Assembly: GCA_965247965.1 (NCBI GenBank)
Contig: OZ252053.1
Span: 6,138,001 to 6,202,000 of the forward strand
Direction of reading: 5' to 3'
Source: UBA7328 sp965247965
Lineage (GTDB): Bacteria > Bacteroidota > Bacteroidia > Chitinophagales > Saprospiraceae
DNA: 64,000 bases
The position numbers and the translations under genes are program-made. Positions within the stretch are counted from its first letter, which is position 1. The number at the start of each line of letters is the position of its first letter. The notes beneath the pieces are model-generated. The model searched no databases, was not told where the DNA came from, and saw nothing but the letters and a program-made list of their open reading frames with translations. Shown one piece after another: positions 52,113 through 61,451 of the stretch.

Positions 52113-53894
52113 ATGTCAGAAGAGGAAAAAGGAAATAAGAAAATAAGCCGGCAAGACCTCAAATCATTGCTTTGGGTCTTTGCTTATATCAAGCCGTACA
52201 AATGGTATTTCATAAGTGCACTGGTTCTTTTGACATTCGGAAGTTTGTTGTTTTTGATCATACCTGATCTGGCAGGTGAAATGGTGAATGTCGCCAATGG
52301 AAAAACTTCGAAATACAAAATAGGCTTGAAGGAATTGGGTATCGCAATGTTTGTGATCCTGGGAGTAAGATCGATCATATCCTTTGTTATCGTCATTTTA
52401 TTCGCTAATGTGAGTGAGCGTGGAATGGCCGATCTCAGAAAAAGCCTCTATGACCGATTGATTACTCAATCGGTCAGCTTTTTTGAAAGTCAAAGGATCG
52501 GAGAGTTGACCAGCAGAATTACGGCAGATGTCGAGCAATTGCAATCCATTTTTTCGATAACTCTCGCGGAATTTATTCGTCAAAGCACCATCCTGGTTGT
52601 GGGCATCGGAGTATTGGCCTTTTTGATGCCTAAACTCTTTATGGTCATGCTTTTTACTATTCCTGTCGTCGTCATCCTTTCCTTGTATTTCGGAAGATTT
52701 ATCAGGCGACTATCCAAAAAGAGACAAGGTCAGCTGGCGAAAACAAATACCATCGTCGAGGAGACCTTCCAAAATTTCAACATTGTCAAATCTTTCACCA
52801 ACGAATTCTATGAATCGGTGCGGTACCGCAAATCTCTGAACGAAATGGTGCGCATTTCATTGGATTTTGCCAGGGTGCGCGGATTGTTTTTTGCCTTTAT
52901 GATCTTCCTGCTTTTCGGGGGTATTCTGTTTATATTATGGCAAGGTGCCTTTATGGTGCAAAGGGGAGACATGGAAGCTGGCAATTTATTGTCCTTCGTA
53001 ATTTACACAGTGATGATAGGCGGAGCCATAGCAAGTCTTGGACATCTATACACAACAATAGCGGGAGCGATCGGGGCGACGGAAAGAGTAAAAGAAATCA
53101 TGCAACGAGATCAGGAATTGCAAATATCCGAGCACAAGGGCGATAGCAACATTTCGGGAAGTATCCAATTTGATCATGTTAGTTTTCACTACCCGTCGAG
53201 AGCCGATATCAGCGTGTTAAGAAATGTGAATCTGGATATCCCGGAAGGATCAAAGATAGCTTTGGTCGGTTCGAGTGGAAGTGGTAAATCTACCGTGGTG
53301 AAGTTGTTGATGAGATTTTATGATCCTTCAAATGGTAAAATTACGATTGACGATCAGAATCTCAATCAATTTGAACTGACTGATTTGAGATCGAGCATTG
53401 GAATAGTGCCTCAGGAAGTTATATTATTCGGTGGCACGATACGCGAGAATATCCTCTACGGCAAACCGGAAGCAACTGAAGAGGACTTGATTGCCGCTGC
53501 CGAACAATCCAACAGTCTGGAATTTGTCAACTCATTTCCGGATAAGTTTGAAACGATAGTAGGGGAGCGCGGAATAAAACTTTCTGGTGGACAGAAACAA
53601 AGGGTCGCTATAGCGCGGACGATTCTAAAAAATCCCAAAATATTGCTTCTCGATGAAGCCACAAGTTCCCTTGACGCCGCTTCTGAAAAACTTGTCCAAG
53701 ACGCTCTCGATACCCTGATGGCCGGCAGGACATCGGTGATAATAGCTCATCGTCTTGCTACAATTAAAAATGTGGATATCATATACGTCCTGGAAAATGG
53801 GCGTATTGTGGAAAGCGGTGATCATCAAAAGCTAATCGAAAGAAATAATGGTGTATATAAGAAATTGGCCAAACTTCAATTTGAATTATCATGA
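52113..53894 (+). CDS. ABC exporter, fused permease-ATPase (MsbA-like)
   Basis: ATG at 52113 gives ~593 residues; an ORF start at 51996 lies inside the neighbouring gene and is less likely. Six membrane helices span residues ~25-305. The ATPase has Walker A VGSSGSGKSTVVK, Q-loop IVPQEVILFGG, signature LSGGQKQRVAIAR, Walker B ILLLDEATSSLD and the switch His in IIAHRLATI. It probably exports lipid or drug-like substrates as a homodimer. The stop overlaps the next start. Confidence 0.9.
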   Translation: MSEEEKGNKKISRQDLKSLLWVFAYIKPYKWYFISALVLLTFGSLLFLIIPDLAGEMVNVANGKTSKYKIGLKELGIAMFVILGVRSIISFVIVILFANVSERGMADLRKSLYDRLITQSVSFFESQRIGELTSRITADVEQLQSIFSITLAEFIRQSTILVVGIGVLAFLMPKLFMVMLFTIPVVVILSLYFGRFIRRLSKKRQGQLAKTNTIVEETFQNFNIVKSFTNEFYESVRYRKSLNEMVRISLDFARVRGLFFAFMIFLLFGGILFILWQGAFMVQRGDMEAGNLLSFVIYTVMIGGAIASLGHLYTTIAGAIGATERVKEIMQRDQELQISEHKGDSNISGSIQFDHVSFHYPSRADISVLRNVNLDIPEGSKIALVGSSGSGKSTVVKLLMRFYDPSNGKITIDDQNLNQFELTDLRSSIGIVPQEVILFGGTIRENILYGKPEATEEDLIAAAEQSNSLEFVNSFPDKFETIVGERGIKLSGGQKQRVAIARTILKNPKILLLDEATSSLDAASEKLVQDALDTLMAGRTSVIIAHRLATIKNVDIIYVLENGRIVESGDHQKLIERNNGVYKKLAKLQFELS

Positions 53895-54592
53895 GTAAGT
53901 ACGATCGCTGGGATTTTCATAAATCGAAGAGTTGTCAAAAGAATTCGGGAGATAACTTTATGATTTCGAATATCCGGCTCGCTTGTATTTCTGCCATGTT
54001 CGCGCTTATCTTCTTATTTCAAGTCAATGCCACCAGCCAATTTGCCTTCGGCGTAAATGCCAAAACCGATCTCTATTCGCGATATGCCAATCCCGAAGAT
54101 GGTATCTCATCGCGGAGTGCAGGCAGCGCTCTTCTGAATCTTGGTGTCGGTCCGAAAGTATGGATGGGAACCAAAAGCGCTGCGCTCTCGGTCGAAGCAA
54201 CTGCCGTACTATCGCCTTTTGCGCTAAGTCTGGGCGAGTTTAAAGGACTAGGAGCTGTTGCGTTTCCGATGCTGGCAAAATTGAATTTCGGTGGTCTCAC
54301 CACATTGGACAAAGATCCAAAATTTGGTTTTGCCATTGGGGGCGGGGTGCAATGGAGCCGCACGGAATTGTTCGGACTCAAAAAGAGTTTTAAGAACCAG
54401 GGTGGCGAAAGGAGTTTATTTCGGACCTATGTTGTGGAAGCGGATTTTGGATACGGATTGAGTGGGTTTAACATCCACGGCTTTGTTCGGTACGGGTGGA
54501 ACAATGGAATAGGCGCCAATACTTTTAATTTCGGAGTAGCTTATGATTTTAATATTCGCGCGCTGAAAGAATATACAGATCCGGAATTTTGA
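53891..54592 (+). CDS. Outer-membrane beta-barrel protein
   Basis: The 233-residue frame starts at ATGA overlapping the ABC gene, but a Met at 53960 directly precedes the signal peptide (LACISAMFALIFLFQVNATSQ) and is an alternative start. The mature part is Gly/aromatic-rich with alternating strands (ALLNLGVGPKVWMGTKSAAL, FNIHGFVRYGWNN). It is coupled to both neighbours. Confidence 0.65.
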   Translation: MSKYDRWDFHKSKSCQKNSGDNFMISNIRLACISAMFALIFLFQVNATSQFAFGVNAKTDLYSRYANPEDGISSRSAGSALLNLGVGPKVWMGTKSAALSVEATAVLSPFALSLGEFKGLGAVAFPMLAKLNFGGLTTLDKDPKFGFAIGGGVQWSRTELFGLKKSFKNQGGERSLFRTYVVEADFGYGLSGFNIHGFVRYGWNNGIGANTFNFGVAYDFNIRALKEYTDPEF

Positions 54593-55584
54593 TTAGCCTT
54601 AAACCCTATAATACCTTTCGACTCAATCACTATTGCGATGCTCTGCACATCATCCACAATGAAAAAGATCTTTTTGACTTAATACCTTTTCAATCCGAAC
54701 CTGTTATTATCGGAGGCGGAAGCAATATTCTTCTGACTCGGGATTTAGTAAAACCTGTTCTGCTCAATGAGGTAAGAGGAAAACAAATTGTCAAAATCGG
54801 CTCTGAATCCGTAGTCGCTAAAATTGGCGGCGGAGAAAATTGGCACGATGTAGTGCTATGGGCACTCGACAATGATCTCGGAGGTATAGAAAATCTTTCG
54901 TACATACCTGGAAAATGCGGCGCTGCCCCTATCCAAAACATTGGTGCCTACGGAGTGGAATTGGACAGCATGTTCGAGCGTCTCGACGCCATCGAACTTA
55001 GTACTGGAAAAAAGAGAATCTTCGAAAAAGTGGACTGTGACTTTGCCTACCGCGACAGCATCTTCAAAAATGAATTGAAGGACGAATATTTTATTCTGAA
55101 TGTCTATCTCAATCTCAGTCTTCCCGGATATCATAATAAGGAAGTTTCCTACGGACAAGTTCAAAACAGCCTCAAAGAGAAAGGCATATTGCAACCAACT
55201 ATTCGAGATATATCCGAAACCATTGTTGAAATCAGGAAGACAAAACTTCCTGATCCTTCAGAAATACCCAATTGCGGTAGTTTTTTTAAGAACCCGATAA
55301 TTGATCGCGAATTTTACGCTGAGCTCACGGAAAAATGGCAGGACATTCCCTGTTACGAATATTCAGATGCTTCCGTCAAAGTACCGGCGGGATGGCTGAT
55401 CGAACGCTGCGGTTGGAAGGGCAAAAGAATTGGTGATGTGGGTTGCCATGAAAATCACGCATTGGTCATCTGCAATTATGGCGCTAAGTATGGCCGGAAG
55501 ATTGTTGGATTTTCTAAGGGGATTGCTGAATCCGTTCACTCTGAGTTTGGAATTCTTCTCGATACTGAAGTGAATATTTTGTGA
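54589..55584 (+). CDS. murB: UDP-N-acetylenolpyruvoylglucosamine reductase
   Basis: The 331-residue FAD enzyme makes UDP-MurNAc for peptidoglycan. Family motifs are NTFRLNHYCDALHI, the FAD loop VIIGGGSNILLT, LSYIPGKCGAAPIQNIGAYGV, the catalytic Ser in NCGSFFKNPI and WLIERCGWKGKRIGDVG. The frame has no ATG: TTG at 54589 overlaps the stop of the previous gene, or ATT at 54592 may be used. Confidence 0.92.
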   Translation: MISLKPYNTFRLNHYCDALHIIHNEKDLFDLIPFQSEPVIIGGGSNILLTRDLVKPVLLNEVRGKQIVKIGSESVVAKIGGGENWHDVVLWALDNDLGGIENLSYIPGKCGAAPIQNIGAYGVELDSMFERLDAIELSTGKKRIFEKVDCDFAYRDSIFKNELKDEYFILNVYLNLSLPGYHNKEVSYGQVQNSLKEKGILQPTIRDISETIVEIRKTKLPDPSEIPNCGSFFKNPIIDREFYAELTEKWQDIPCYEYSDASVKVPAGWLIERCGWKGKRIGDVGCHENHALVICNYGAKYGRKIVGFSKGIAESVHSEFGILLDTEVNIL

Positions 55585-55608
55585 GTGGATAAAGGAGAGG
55601 ATACTTAT

Positions 55609-55771
55609 TGAAGTTGTTTAAATACTATCGCTTGAAGCGAAAAATAGAGATTTTGGTCGCAGATGAGGCGTAAAAAACGAAGTTTAGCAGAGCTAAATAA
55701 GGCTTTTTGCAACGAAATATGCGGGCAAAAGATCATTTTGCAGCCAAGTGCTTAGTTTGTAAACAACTTCA
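55609..55771. mobile_element. 163-bp element with TGAAGTTGTTTA terminal repeats
   Basis: Perfect 12-bp inverted ends TGAAGTTGTTTA and TAAACAACTTCA bound a non-coding interior with AAAATAGAGATTTTGGTCGC and GCTTTTTGCAACG. It resembles an intergenic repeat I recall from other Bacteroidota. It has no CTAG end, so it belongs to a different family from the MITEs in this window. Confidence 0.65.
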
Positions 55772-55862
55772 TCAAAAAAAAATGTCAAGGTTGGTGCACA
55801 CATGAAACAACTATGGACTATATCAACGTTATCCAGACAATAGCAAACAATAATACAAGATC

Positions 55863-56573
55863 ATGAAACAAAACCTCTTATTTTGGTGCCTTCTCGCCAG
55901 CACATCAATTATGGCTCAACAAAACAATACGGAGAAAATCGTATCAGTCACTGCCAAAGCAGATAAAAAAGTAAGCCCTGACGAGGTCATCTTCAGTATA
56001 GACATCAGGCACAAAGGAACCACTTTTGAAGAAGCGATAAATTCTCTGGATCATACAATCAGCCATGCTAAAAACCTACTTCTGAAAGAGCGTATCGATA
56101 AGGACGAAATAAGGACGACTACCTACAACGTGAACAAGAACTATTACTGGGACAATGGCAAAAGAAAAGACGATGGATACATGGCCACATCAAGATTAGA
56201 GGCAAAGCACAAGTTGGACACAAAAGTCATTAATAAGGTGTTGAAAAGATTTGGCAAGGAATCTCCGGATCTGAATCTCAATGTATCATTTACCATCTCC
56301 GACGATCTGCTCGAAAAGTCCAAGAACGAACTCCTAAGATTAGCCATAAAACGAGCAAAATCAAAGGCCCAAAACATTTGCGATGCATTGGATAAGGAAC
56401 TAAAGGACATAAAAAGTGTCGATTATGACGAATCCGGCGGCCGGCCAGTCTATCAAAAGAACTTCGAGGCAATGAATATGAGGGCTGCTGCAGTCGACGA
56501 ACATGCCCCAATAGAAAATGTAAGAGAAATGCAACTAAGCTTGACTGTGCATACTAAGTGGACAATTGAGTAG
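55863..56573 (+). CDS. SIMPL (DUF541) domain periplasmic protein
   Basis: The 236-residue protein has a signal peptide (NLLFWCLLASTSIMAQ) and the SIMPL pattern: VSVTAKADKKVSPDEVIFSI near the start and RAKSKAQNICDALDKELKDI in the middle. The family is envelope-located with no defined reaction. Confidence 0.82.
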   Translation: MKQNLLFWCLLASTSIMAQQNNTEKIVSVTAKADKKVSPDEVIFSIDIRHKGTTFEEAINSLDHTISHAKNLLLKERIDKDEIRTTTYNVNKNYYWDNGKRKDDGYMATSRLEAKHKLDTKVINKVLKRFGKESPDLNLNVSFTISDDLLEKSKNELLRLAIKRAKSKAQNICDALDKELKDIKSVDYDESGGRPVYQKNFEAMNMRAAAVDEHAPIENVREMQLSLTVHTKWTIE

Positions 56574-56825
56574 AAAATGTAGCCGGTTGCGAGTTACGCG
56601 TTGCGGGTTTGGACATAACAACAAAATGGTGACCCACATCCTTTTTCTTTCCGTTAGTCGTCAACCCTGCCCGACTATACGTCACGTCAGGCGGACGTTT
56701 ACTGACTAGTGCGTCAGGAACTAAATTCTAACCCCCATAAACTTGTCCTTTTCCTTCTGCTCGGCGTTGGAAAAATCCTCCCCGACGATGAATGTCAACG
56801 ATTTTTGAAGGTAAATTTATTTTAG

Positions 56826-58259
56826 TCATTTGAATCGAAAGTCGAGTTTAAAATCAAATAGCCAAGGTATTTTGGGATTAATTCCCTCCTGTTCCAGGAT
56901 TCGAGGCAAGTTTTGGTAATGTTTTTCTATACCAAGGTTGAGATAGTCCCGATAGTAGGTGACAATGATGGTGTCGTCCTTGACTCTGAGATCACCTTCC
57001 ATATTGGTAAGGATTTGTGTAGCGGTGTGTGTAGCAGTCCATTGGTTATAGGGTTTTGGTAGTTTGTTTTTCAATTGATGTGTAGCTGCTTGTGCAATAA
57101 GAGCAAGACTTTGTTTCCCGTACCGGATATTGAGGTTAAAGGTAGAAGCACGATTCCAACCCATATCTCCTTCAAAATTGAAAAACTCTTCGATAGTCCA
57201 ACGTTTTGGATAGTTTTGAGTGAGTAATTGGACTACGTTATTATCCACAGTGGATAAGAAAGCTTTGTAGGAATAATATTGAGGTATTTCTCCTGTTCGT
57301 TGTACAATAAGTTTAAAAGGATGTGGACATGCTTTCAATTTATAATCAGTTTGCCCAATGGCATATCCTGCCCAGAGGTGCTTATAGTCCAATGAATTAA
57401 AACATTGAACAACACTTTTGGTATTAGGGACTGCCAAGAGAAGATCCATTTCGGTATTATCAACAATGTGGTTTAATATATCGACCGTAAAATGTTCTTT
57501 ATCGGCCATTATTAATGCTTTTTCAACCCCTGATTGTTTCAATAGGTCTAACAACTGTAAGGTGGCCTTTGAGCATGTTTTGCCGCTTGATCCAACGGTA
57601 AAAGCCAATGGCTGTCCCGTTAAAGCATCGTTACAGAAGAAAGTCTGTAGCATTTTGTGAGCAGGCTCTGAAGGTCTTTTTTTCTTCTTTGGCATAACGC
57701 GCTGAGTGGACGACCGAATGCGGTGTGGATCAATAGCAAGGATATTTTGTGGATCATAATGTCCTTGCAGATTTCTGAGTTGCCTTAATGTCACTTGAAG
57801 GGATTCATATTCTGCCATCGTATGGCGGTCGAGTACCTCATGAATGGTTTCGTCAGTAACCAAAAAGGACAATCCATTTGCCAGGGCAAAACCTTGATTG
57901 CACAGAGCATTCCTTTTCCTGACTCTGTTTTGACAAATTGCTGCTTCATTGACCAATTGTAGGCCAATACGGGCAGAAAGGTTGTGATCTTCGGGCTTAT
58001 TGAAAAGTCCGCAGACCAAGTCCCAGGCTCCAAGTCGTAGATATTCCGGTATCAATAACCAGAGACCCAAATGAGTGCCTGATACCTTTCGAGCTAACAT
58101 TTCGCGTATGAACCGTTCATTGTTCTGTTCGGTAACCACGATCTTCTTTTTTACCCTCTTGGTCTGCTGGGCAGTAACAGGTATTGGCTTTTGACTATCG
58201 GGATTTAGCTTATGGAGTTTTTTTTTGAAGACCATATTCCTGAATAGTCCGTTCCACAC
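56826..58259 (-). CDS. DDE transposase
   Basis: The 477-residue protein shows candidate catalytic acids in ILAIDPHRIRSS, ALIMADKEHFTVD and YPKRWTIEEFFNFEGD. It is related to the IS4-like DDE clan but lacks the full Y-R-E-K spacing. The ORF start at 58259 lies inside the upstream frame; the two frames meet at a run of nine A (leftward strand) where ORF B is in +1 relation to ORF A, so transcriptional slippage or a +1 shift could fuse them. Confidence 0.8.
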   Translation of the reverse strand: MWNGLFRNMVFKKKLHKLNPDSQKPIPVTAQQTKRVKKKIVVTEQNNERFIREMLARKVSGTHLGLWLLIPEYLRLGAWDLVCGLFNKPEDHNLSARIGLQLVNEAAICQNRVRKRNALCNQGFALANGLSFLVTDETIHEVLDRHTMAEYESLQVTLRQLRNLQGHYDPQNILAIDPHRIRSSTQRVMPKKKKRPSEPAHKMLQTFFCNDALTGQPLAFTVGSSGKTCSKATLQLLDLLKQSGVEKALIMADKEHFTVDILNHIVDNTEMDLLLAVPNTKSVVQCFNSLDYKHLWAGYAIGQTDYKLKACPHPFKLIVQRTGEIPQYYSYKAFLSTVDNNVVQLLTQNYPKRWTIEEFFNFEGDMGWNRASTFNLNIRYGKQSLALIAQAATHQLKNKLPKPYNQWTATHTATQILTNMEGDLRVKDDTIIVTYYRDYLNLGIEKHYQNLPRILEQEGINPKIPWLFDFKLDFRFK

Positions 58260-58620
58260 TTCGTTTACTGATTTTGATCCCCTGTTGGTTAAGCTTTTGG
58301 GCGATCACATCACTATTGGCTCGCGGATCGAGAAAACGATGTCTGATTATCTGGTGGATGACCCTATCAGAACGAACAGTATTTTTCTTTGGGCCTCTTT
58401 TCTGATTGATCAGAGCGTCCATACCATCTTCCTTGAACTTGTTCAACAATTGGTAATACCGTTGTTCTGTATAACCATACTTCTTGATGCTTTTCTTCAC
58501 ACCCTGTCCGTAAGCACCTTCTACCAGCATTAAAAATTTCAAAGAAGTAGAATCATCAGATTTAACATTGAGTTTTTCAAAATCAAGATCGGGTAGTCTC
58601 GGATTTGTATTTTTTGCCAT
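58210..58620 (-). CDS. IS-encoded helix-turn-helix protein (ORF A)
   Basis: The 136-residue protein has two helix-turn-helix regions (KKSIKKYGYTEQRYYQLLNK; DVIAQKLNQQGIKISKRSVE) and ends at the A9 tract. It probably binds the IS ends, alone or fused to the transposase. Confidence 0.75.
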   Translation of the reverse strand: MAKNTNPRLPDLDFEKLNVKSDDSTSLKFLMLVEGAYGQGVKKSIKKYGYTEQRYYQLLNKFKEDGMDALINQKRGPKKNTVRSDRVIHQIIRHRFLDPRANSDVIAQKLNQQGIKISKRSVERTIQEYGLQKKTP

Positions 58621-58935
58621 AATAACTAAAATTAAATATGGCGTAAAATAATAATATGAAGTGTAATTACAAAGCGAATTCGTGGCTCATTTGCCCTATT
58701 CTAGAATAGAAGCTTATTAAATGGCCAATTAACAAATAGTTAACCGCCATATATTATTTTAGTGTTTAAATTGTTAGCCTAGCAGTGTCAGTAAACAGCG
58801 GACTGAGAATATTAAAATAATTGGATAGTAGAAAATCGTTGACGATGAATGTCGGGACATAATGCATTATGCTAAGGCATAACTCCGGTTTTTCCGCCTT
58901 GATCAGAAGAAAAATAACGTCGTTTATGTATGTCT

Positions 58936-60033
58936 TTACTTAGTTCCTGACGCACTAGCGCTTTCCATTTTCGATTTTTTGAGCAAGACCTCCGGATCGA
59001 AAGCAGGATCGTCTTCGGGATACTTGTACTGATCGCCTTTTCGGCCAAATACGCTAAATCTGAAATAGCGCTTGGGATTGAGTCTTAAATCTTGCAGTAG
59101 TAAGGACAAATTTTTGGATGTGCTTTCCAGGTTATCGTACATATCATTATCGTTGAGCAACTTAGCGATCGATCCTTCGCCGTTTTCCACCTTTTCGAGG
59201 ATTTCGTTGAGTTTGCCGAAGGAGCCATTGGCTTCGTCCAGCGTTGTTTGCAGATCGGTAAGCAGAGCGTTTGTTTGTTCGAACGTTTTGCCTATATCTG
59301 CATCTGCAATTTGTTGCGTAAAACTCGAAACATTGGCCATTATTTCCTTCAGATCGCTATTGCTGTCCTCCAATGCCCGGCTTATCGAAGCCATATTAGA
59401 TATGGTCTCTTGCAAGTCGGCTTGAGTTAACCTCATAAATCGATCGAGAGTCGAGGTGAGCGAAGCCATATTGGTCATCGTTATCTCCATTTGGCGCATT
59501 GAGCGCGCCATAGAATTATCAGAATCCTTTCCGCTTATCGATATCATGATGCTGTCGGCAATTCCGCCCATTTCCTCACGGAGCAAGGTTAAATGTCCTT
59601 CCAAATCACCTTTGGGTATTAATGTCTCCAGCACACCTCTGGCGCCGCTGATCATGCGGTCTCCCGATTGGAGGCAATCCGTTTCGCACAATTCGTCAAA
59701 CTCGAGAATGACCTTTCTCGAACCAATGATGCTGTTATCTACGGCGAGAATGGCGACGGTATTCTTCGGAAACTGAATATCTCCTTCTACCTCGAACCTG
59801 ACGATCATCGTTTTCGTATCGTCCTTGTTAATCTCGATTTTTTGAATGGAACCCACTGGGAATCCATTGACTTCAATTGGAGAGGCTACTTCCAGTCCTT
59901 CTACATTGCCGTAGAGCGCGGAATAGGTTCTCACCTTATTCAAAATATTTTTCCCTTTGATATATTGATAGCCCCAAAGTGCAGTCGCCGAAATGATTAC
60001 AGTGAGAAGGCCTAACTTAAGTTCCCTGGACAT
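58936..60033 (-). CDS. MCE/MlaD-domain lipid transport protein, C-terminus altered by a MITE
   Basis: The 365-residue protein has an N-terminal membrane helix (LGLLTVIISATALWGYQYI) and an MCE domain (residues ~35-120, VEGLEVASPIEVNGFPVGSI). A long helical part with TLDRFMRLTQADLQ and a FGRKGDQYKYP-containing tail follow. It likely moves phospholipids between membranes. The last residues ASASGTK are encoded by the inserted element; without it the end would be ASQ. Confidence 0.85.
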   Translation of the reverse strand: MSRELKLGLLTVIISATALWGYQYIKGKNILNKVRTYSALYGNVEGLEVASPIEVNGFPVGSIQKIEINKDDTKTMIVRFEVEGDIQFPKNTVAILAVDNSIIGSRKVILEFDELCETDCLQSGDRMISGARGVLETLIPKGDLEGHLTLLREEMGGIADSIMISISGKDSDNSMARSMRQMEITMTNMASLTSTLDRFMRLTQADLQETISNMASISRALEDSNSDLKEIMANVSSFTQQIADADIGKTFEQTNALLTDLQTTLDEANGSFGKLNEILEKVENGEGSIAKLLNDNDMYDNLESTSKNLSLLLQDLRLNPKRYFRFSVFGRKGDQYKYPEDDPAFDPEVLLKKSKMESASASGTK

Positions 60034-60140
60034 ACAAACGATTTATGATGACATTTCAAAGTGCAAGCTATTATTAATGAAACGATATGTTCTTTTAAAC
60101 GTGTAAGCGGCCAGACTGTTTTCTACTTCTGTAGAATATT

Positions 60141-60173
60141 AGGACTGTCAGTGCTTCAAGCACTGACAGTCCT
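60141..60173. promoter_or_regulatory. 33-bp near-perfect palindrome
   Basis: AGGACTGTCAGTGCTT and its exact complement flank a single C, a 16-bp stem. It lies between the MlaD start and an IS4 element. No T-run follows closely. It may be an intergenic repeat, a terminator of the amidase transcript before the IS came in, or a site linked to the IS. Confidence 0.5.
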
Positions 60174-60186
60174 TCTGTATTACTTA

Positions 60187-61447
60187 CTGACCTTTCGCAG
60201 GGCAGATATTTGGAAAATTAAAAAATAATATTATAGTTATTCCAAAAGAGGAATAGCTTGCAGTTGAGCAGGGTTAACCAAATTGAATTGTTTTTTCATT
60301 CGGTTAAGTTCTTGATATGCTGCTTTGACAGCTTTTAAGTATAGTCTTGCCTTTATGGCGAAGTGGTTTTTAGCTTGATTAATTTTGAGCAATTCGAGTT
60401 TAGTATACGCTATCATCACACAAAAAATATGATTGGACTGCGTCACTTCATACTTTGTTGGTGATTTGGCTAAACAAGCATTCTGTTTCATCGATTTGTG
60501 GAATTCCTCAACTTTCCATCTTCTTTCATAGATTGTATGAGTCTGCTGATGTGTAAGTTTTGTATCGTTGCTTACCAGATACAGTACGCCTGTGGAGTAA
60601 TCTTTGTTCGTAAAGACTTGTTTGGTCAAAGAAACCGGAAAGTCCAATCCTTTGATCCAAACTTCCATTACACAGTCTGGCTGTAGGTCTAGTGCATCGA
60701 CTCTTGTAAACTTACCTTGCAGTTTTTCTTCCTTACTCAGGGCAACAAGACGATTGGTCTTAATTGCACCGATAAAATGCTTTTTTAACTCGTAATGCAC
60801 AAACTCCATATTGTCATTTGAGCTAAACCAACTATCCCATAAGGCATATTTGTACTGAACATGATTACGCTGTGTGAGTACTTTGAGCCTTTGTCTTACT
60901 AACTCATTCTTACTCACCTCACTTTTGCGTTTCTCTTGTCGTGTTTTTAGATCAGTAAACCTGATTGGCTTTCTGATAATTTCATAGGCTAAAGGCAACT
61001 CTACCGTTTGGCCATCACCCAATTGGTTATGATATAGAAAACTTATCATATTGATGCCTTTGACGCTCCTGTTCTTTGTATGATCAAAGTGATACGTTAT
61101 TATCTCATTCTGAGTAGAATGTGGTTTTTCAGTTATCACATCATCAATACAAATGCTACCATCAGGACTTTCTACTTTCCTGACTATAGGTTTAACAGAT
61201 TTCCAATAATCTTTTTGGCCCAGAGTAGGCTGAGCCAAAAATCTACTGATCTGATCATGGCTATAAGCACCGTCTAACATTTTAGACATACCTATAGCTG
61301 TGCTGTGACTAAAACTTGTCAACAAATAATCGCTGTACAAGTCGGCAATGTGCGGATTCATCATTAGTAACTATCTTTAGATCCAGCACAAAGCTATACA
61401 TATAATAATTTTTTACAATACCAAATTTTCGAACTGCGAAATGTCAG
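60187..61447 (-). mobile_element. IS4-family insertion sequence with 7-bp target duplication
   Basis: The termini CTGACCTTTCGCAG and, reverse-complemented, CTGACATTTCGCAG form imperfect inverted repeats. The direct repeat TTACTTA is found at 60180-60186 and 61448-61454. The element lies directly behind the amidase stop codon. Confidence 0.88.
60237..61364 (-). CDS. IS4-family transposase
   Basis: This 375-residue transposase shows the DDE residues in ICIDDVITEK, YALWDSWFSS and the YREK signature in IYERRWKVEEFHKSMKQ (Y-2-R-3-E-6-K spacing). The frame is intact. Start at ATG 61364 or the next Met. Confidence 0.88.
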   Translation of the reverse strand: MMNPHIADLYSDYLLTSFSHSTAIGMSKMLDGAYSHDQISRFLAQPTLGQKDYWKSVKPIVRKVESPDGSICIDDVITEKPHSTQNEIITYHFDHTKNRSVKGINMISFLYHNQLGDGQTVELPLAYEIIRKPIRFTDLKTRQEKRKSEVSKNELVRQRLKVLTQRNHVQYKYALWDSWFSSNDNMEFVHYELKKHFIGAIKTNRLVALSKEEKLQGKFTRVDALDLQPDCVMEVWIKGLDFPVSLTKQVFTNKDYSTGVLYLVSNDTKLTHQQTHTIYERRWKVEEFHKSMKQNACLAKSPTKYEVTQSNHIFCVMIAYTKLELLKINQAKNHFAIKARLYLKAVKAAYQELNRMKKQFNLVNPAQLQAIPLLE

Positions 61448-61451
61448 TTAC

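Larger units (their letters stand above)
56781..58856 (-). mobile_element. Insertion sequence with two overlapping transposase frames, inside the MITE
   Basis: The ends CCCGACGATGAATGTCAACGATTTT and, reverse-complemented, CCCGACATTCATCGTC-AACGATTTT match at about 20 of 25 positions. The element encodes a helix-turn-helix protein and a DDE transposase. A direct target repeat is not evident. Confidence 0.8.
56706..58958. mobile_element. MITE family B copy carrying a nested IS
   Basis: Perfect 19-bp inverted ends CTAGTGCGTCAGGAACTAA. The interior near both ends matches the phage MITE array (CCCCATAAACTTGTCC on the left; CATAACTCCGG and TTGATCAGAAGAAAAATAA on the right), split by a 2.1-kb IS. 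The right CTAG lies in the last codons of the MlaD gene. Confidence 0.85.

Noticed and set aside
60141..60173. Palindrome as the end of the IS4 element
   Set aside because: The IS ends and its 7-bp target duplication lie further right (60180-60187), so the palindrome is outside the IS.
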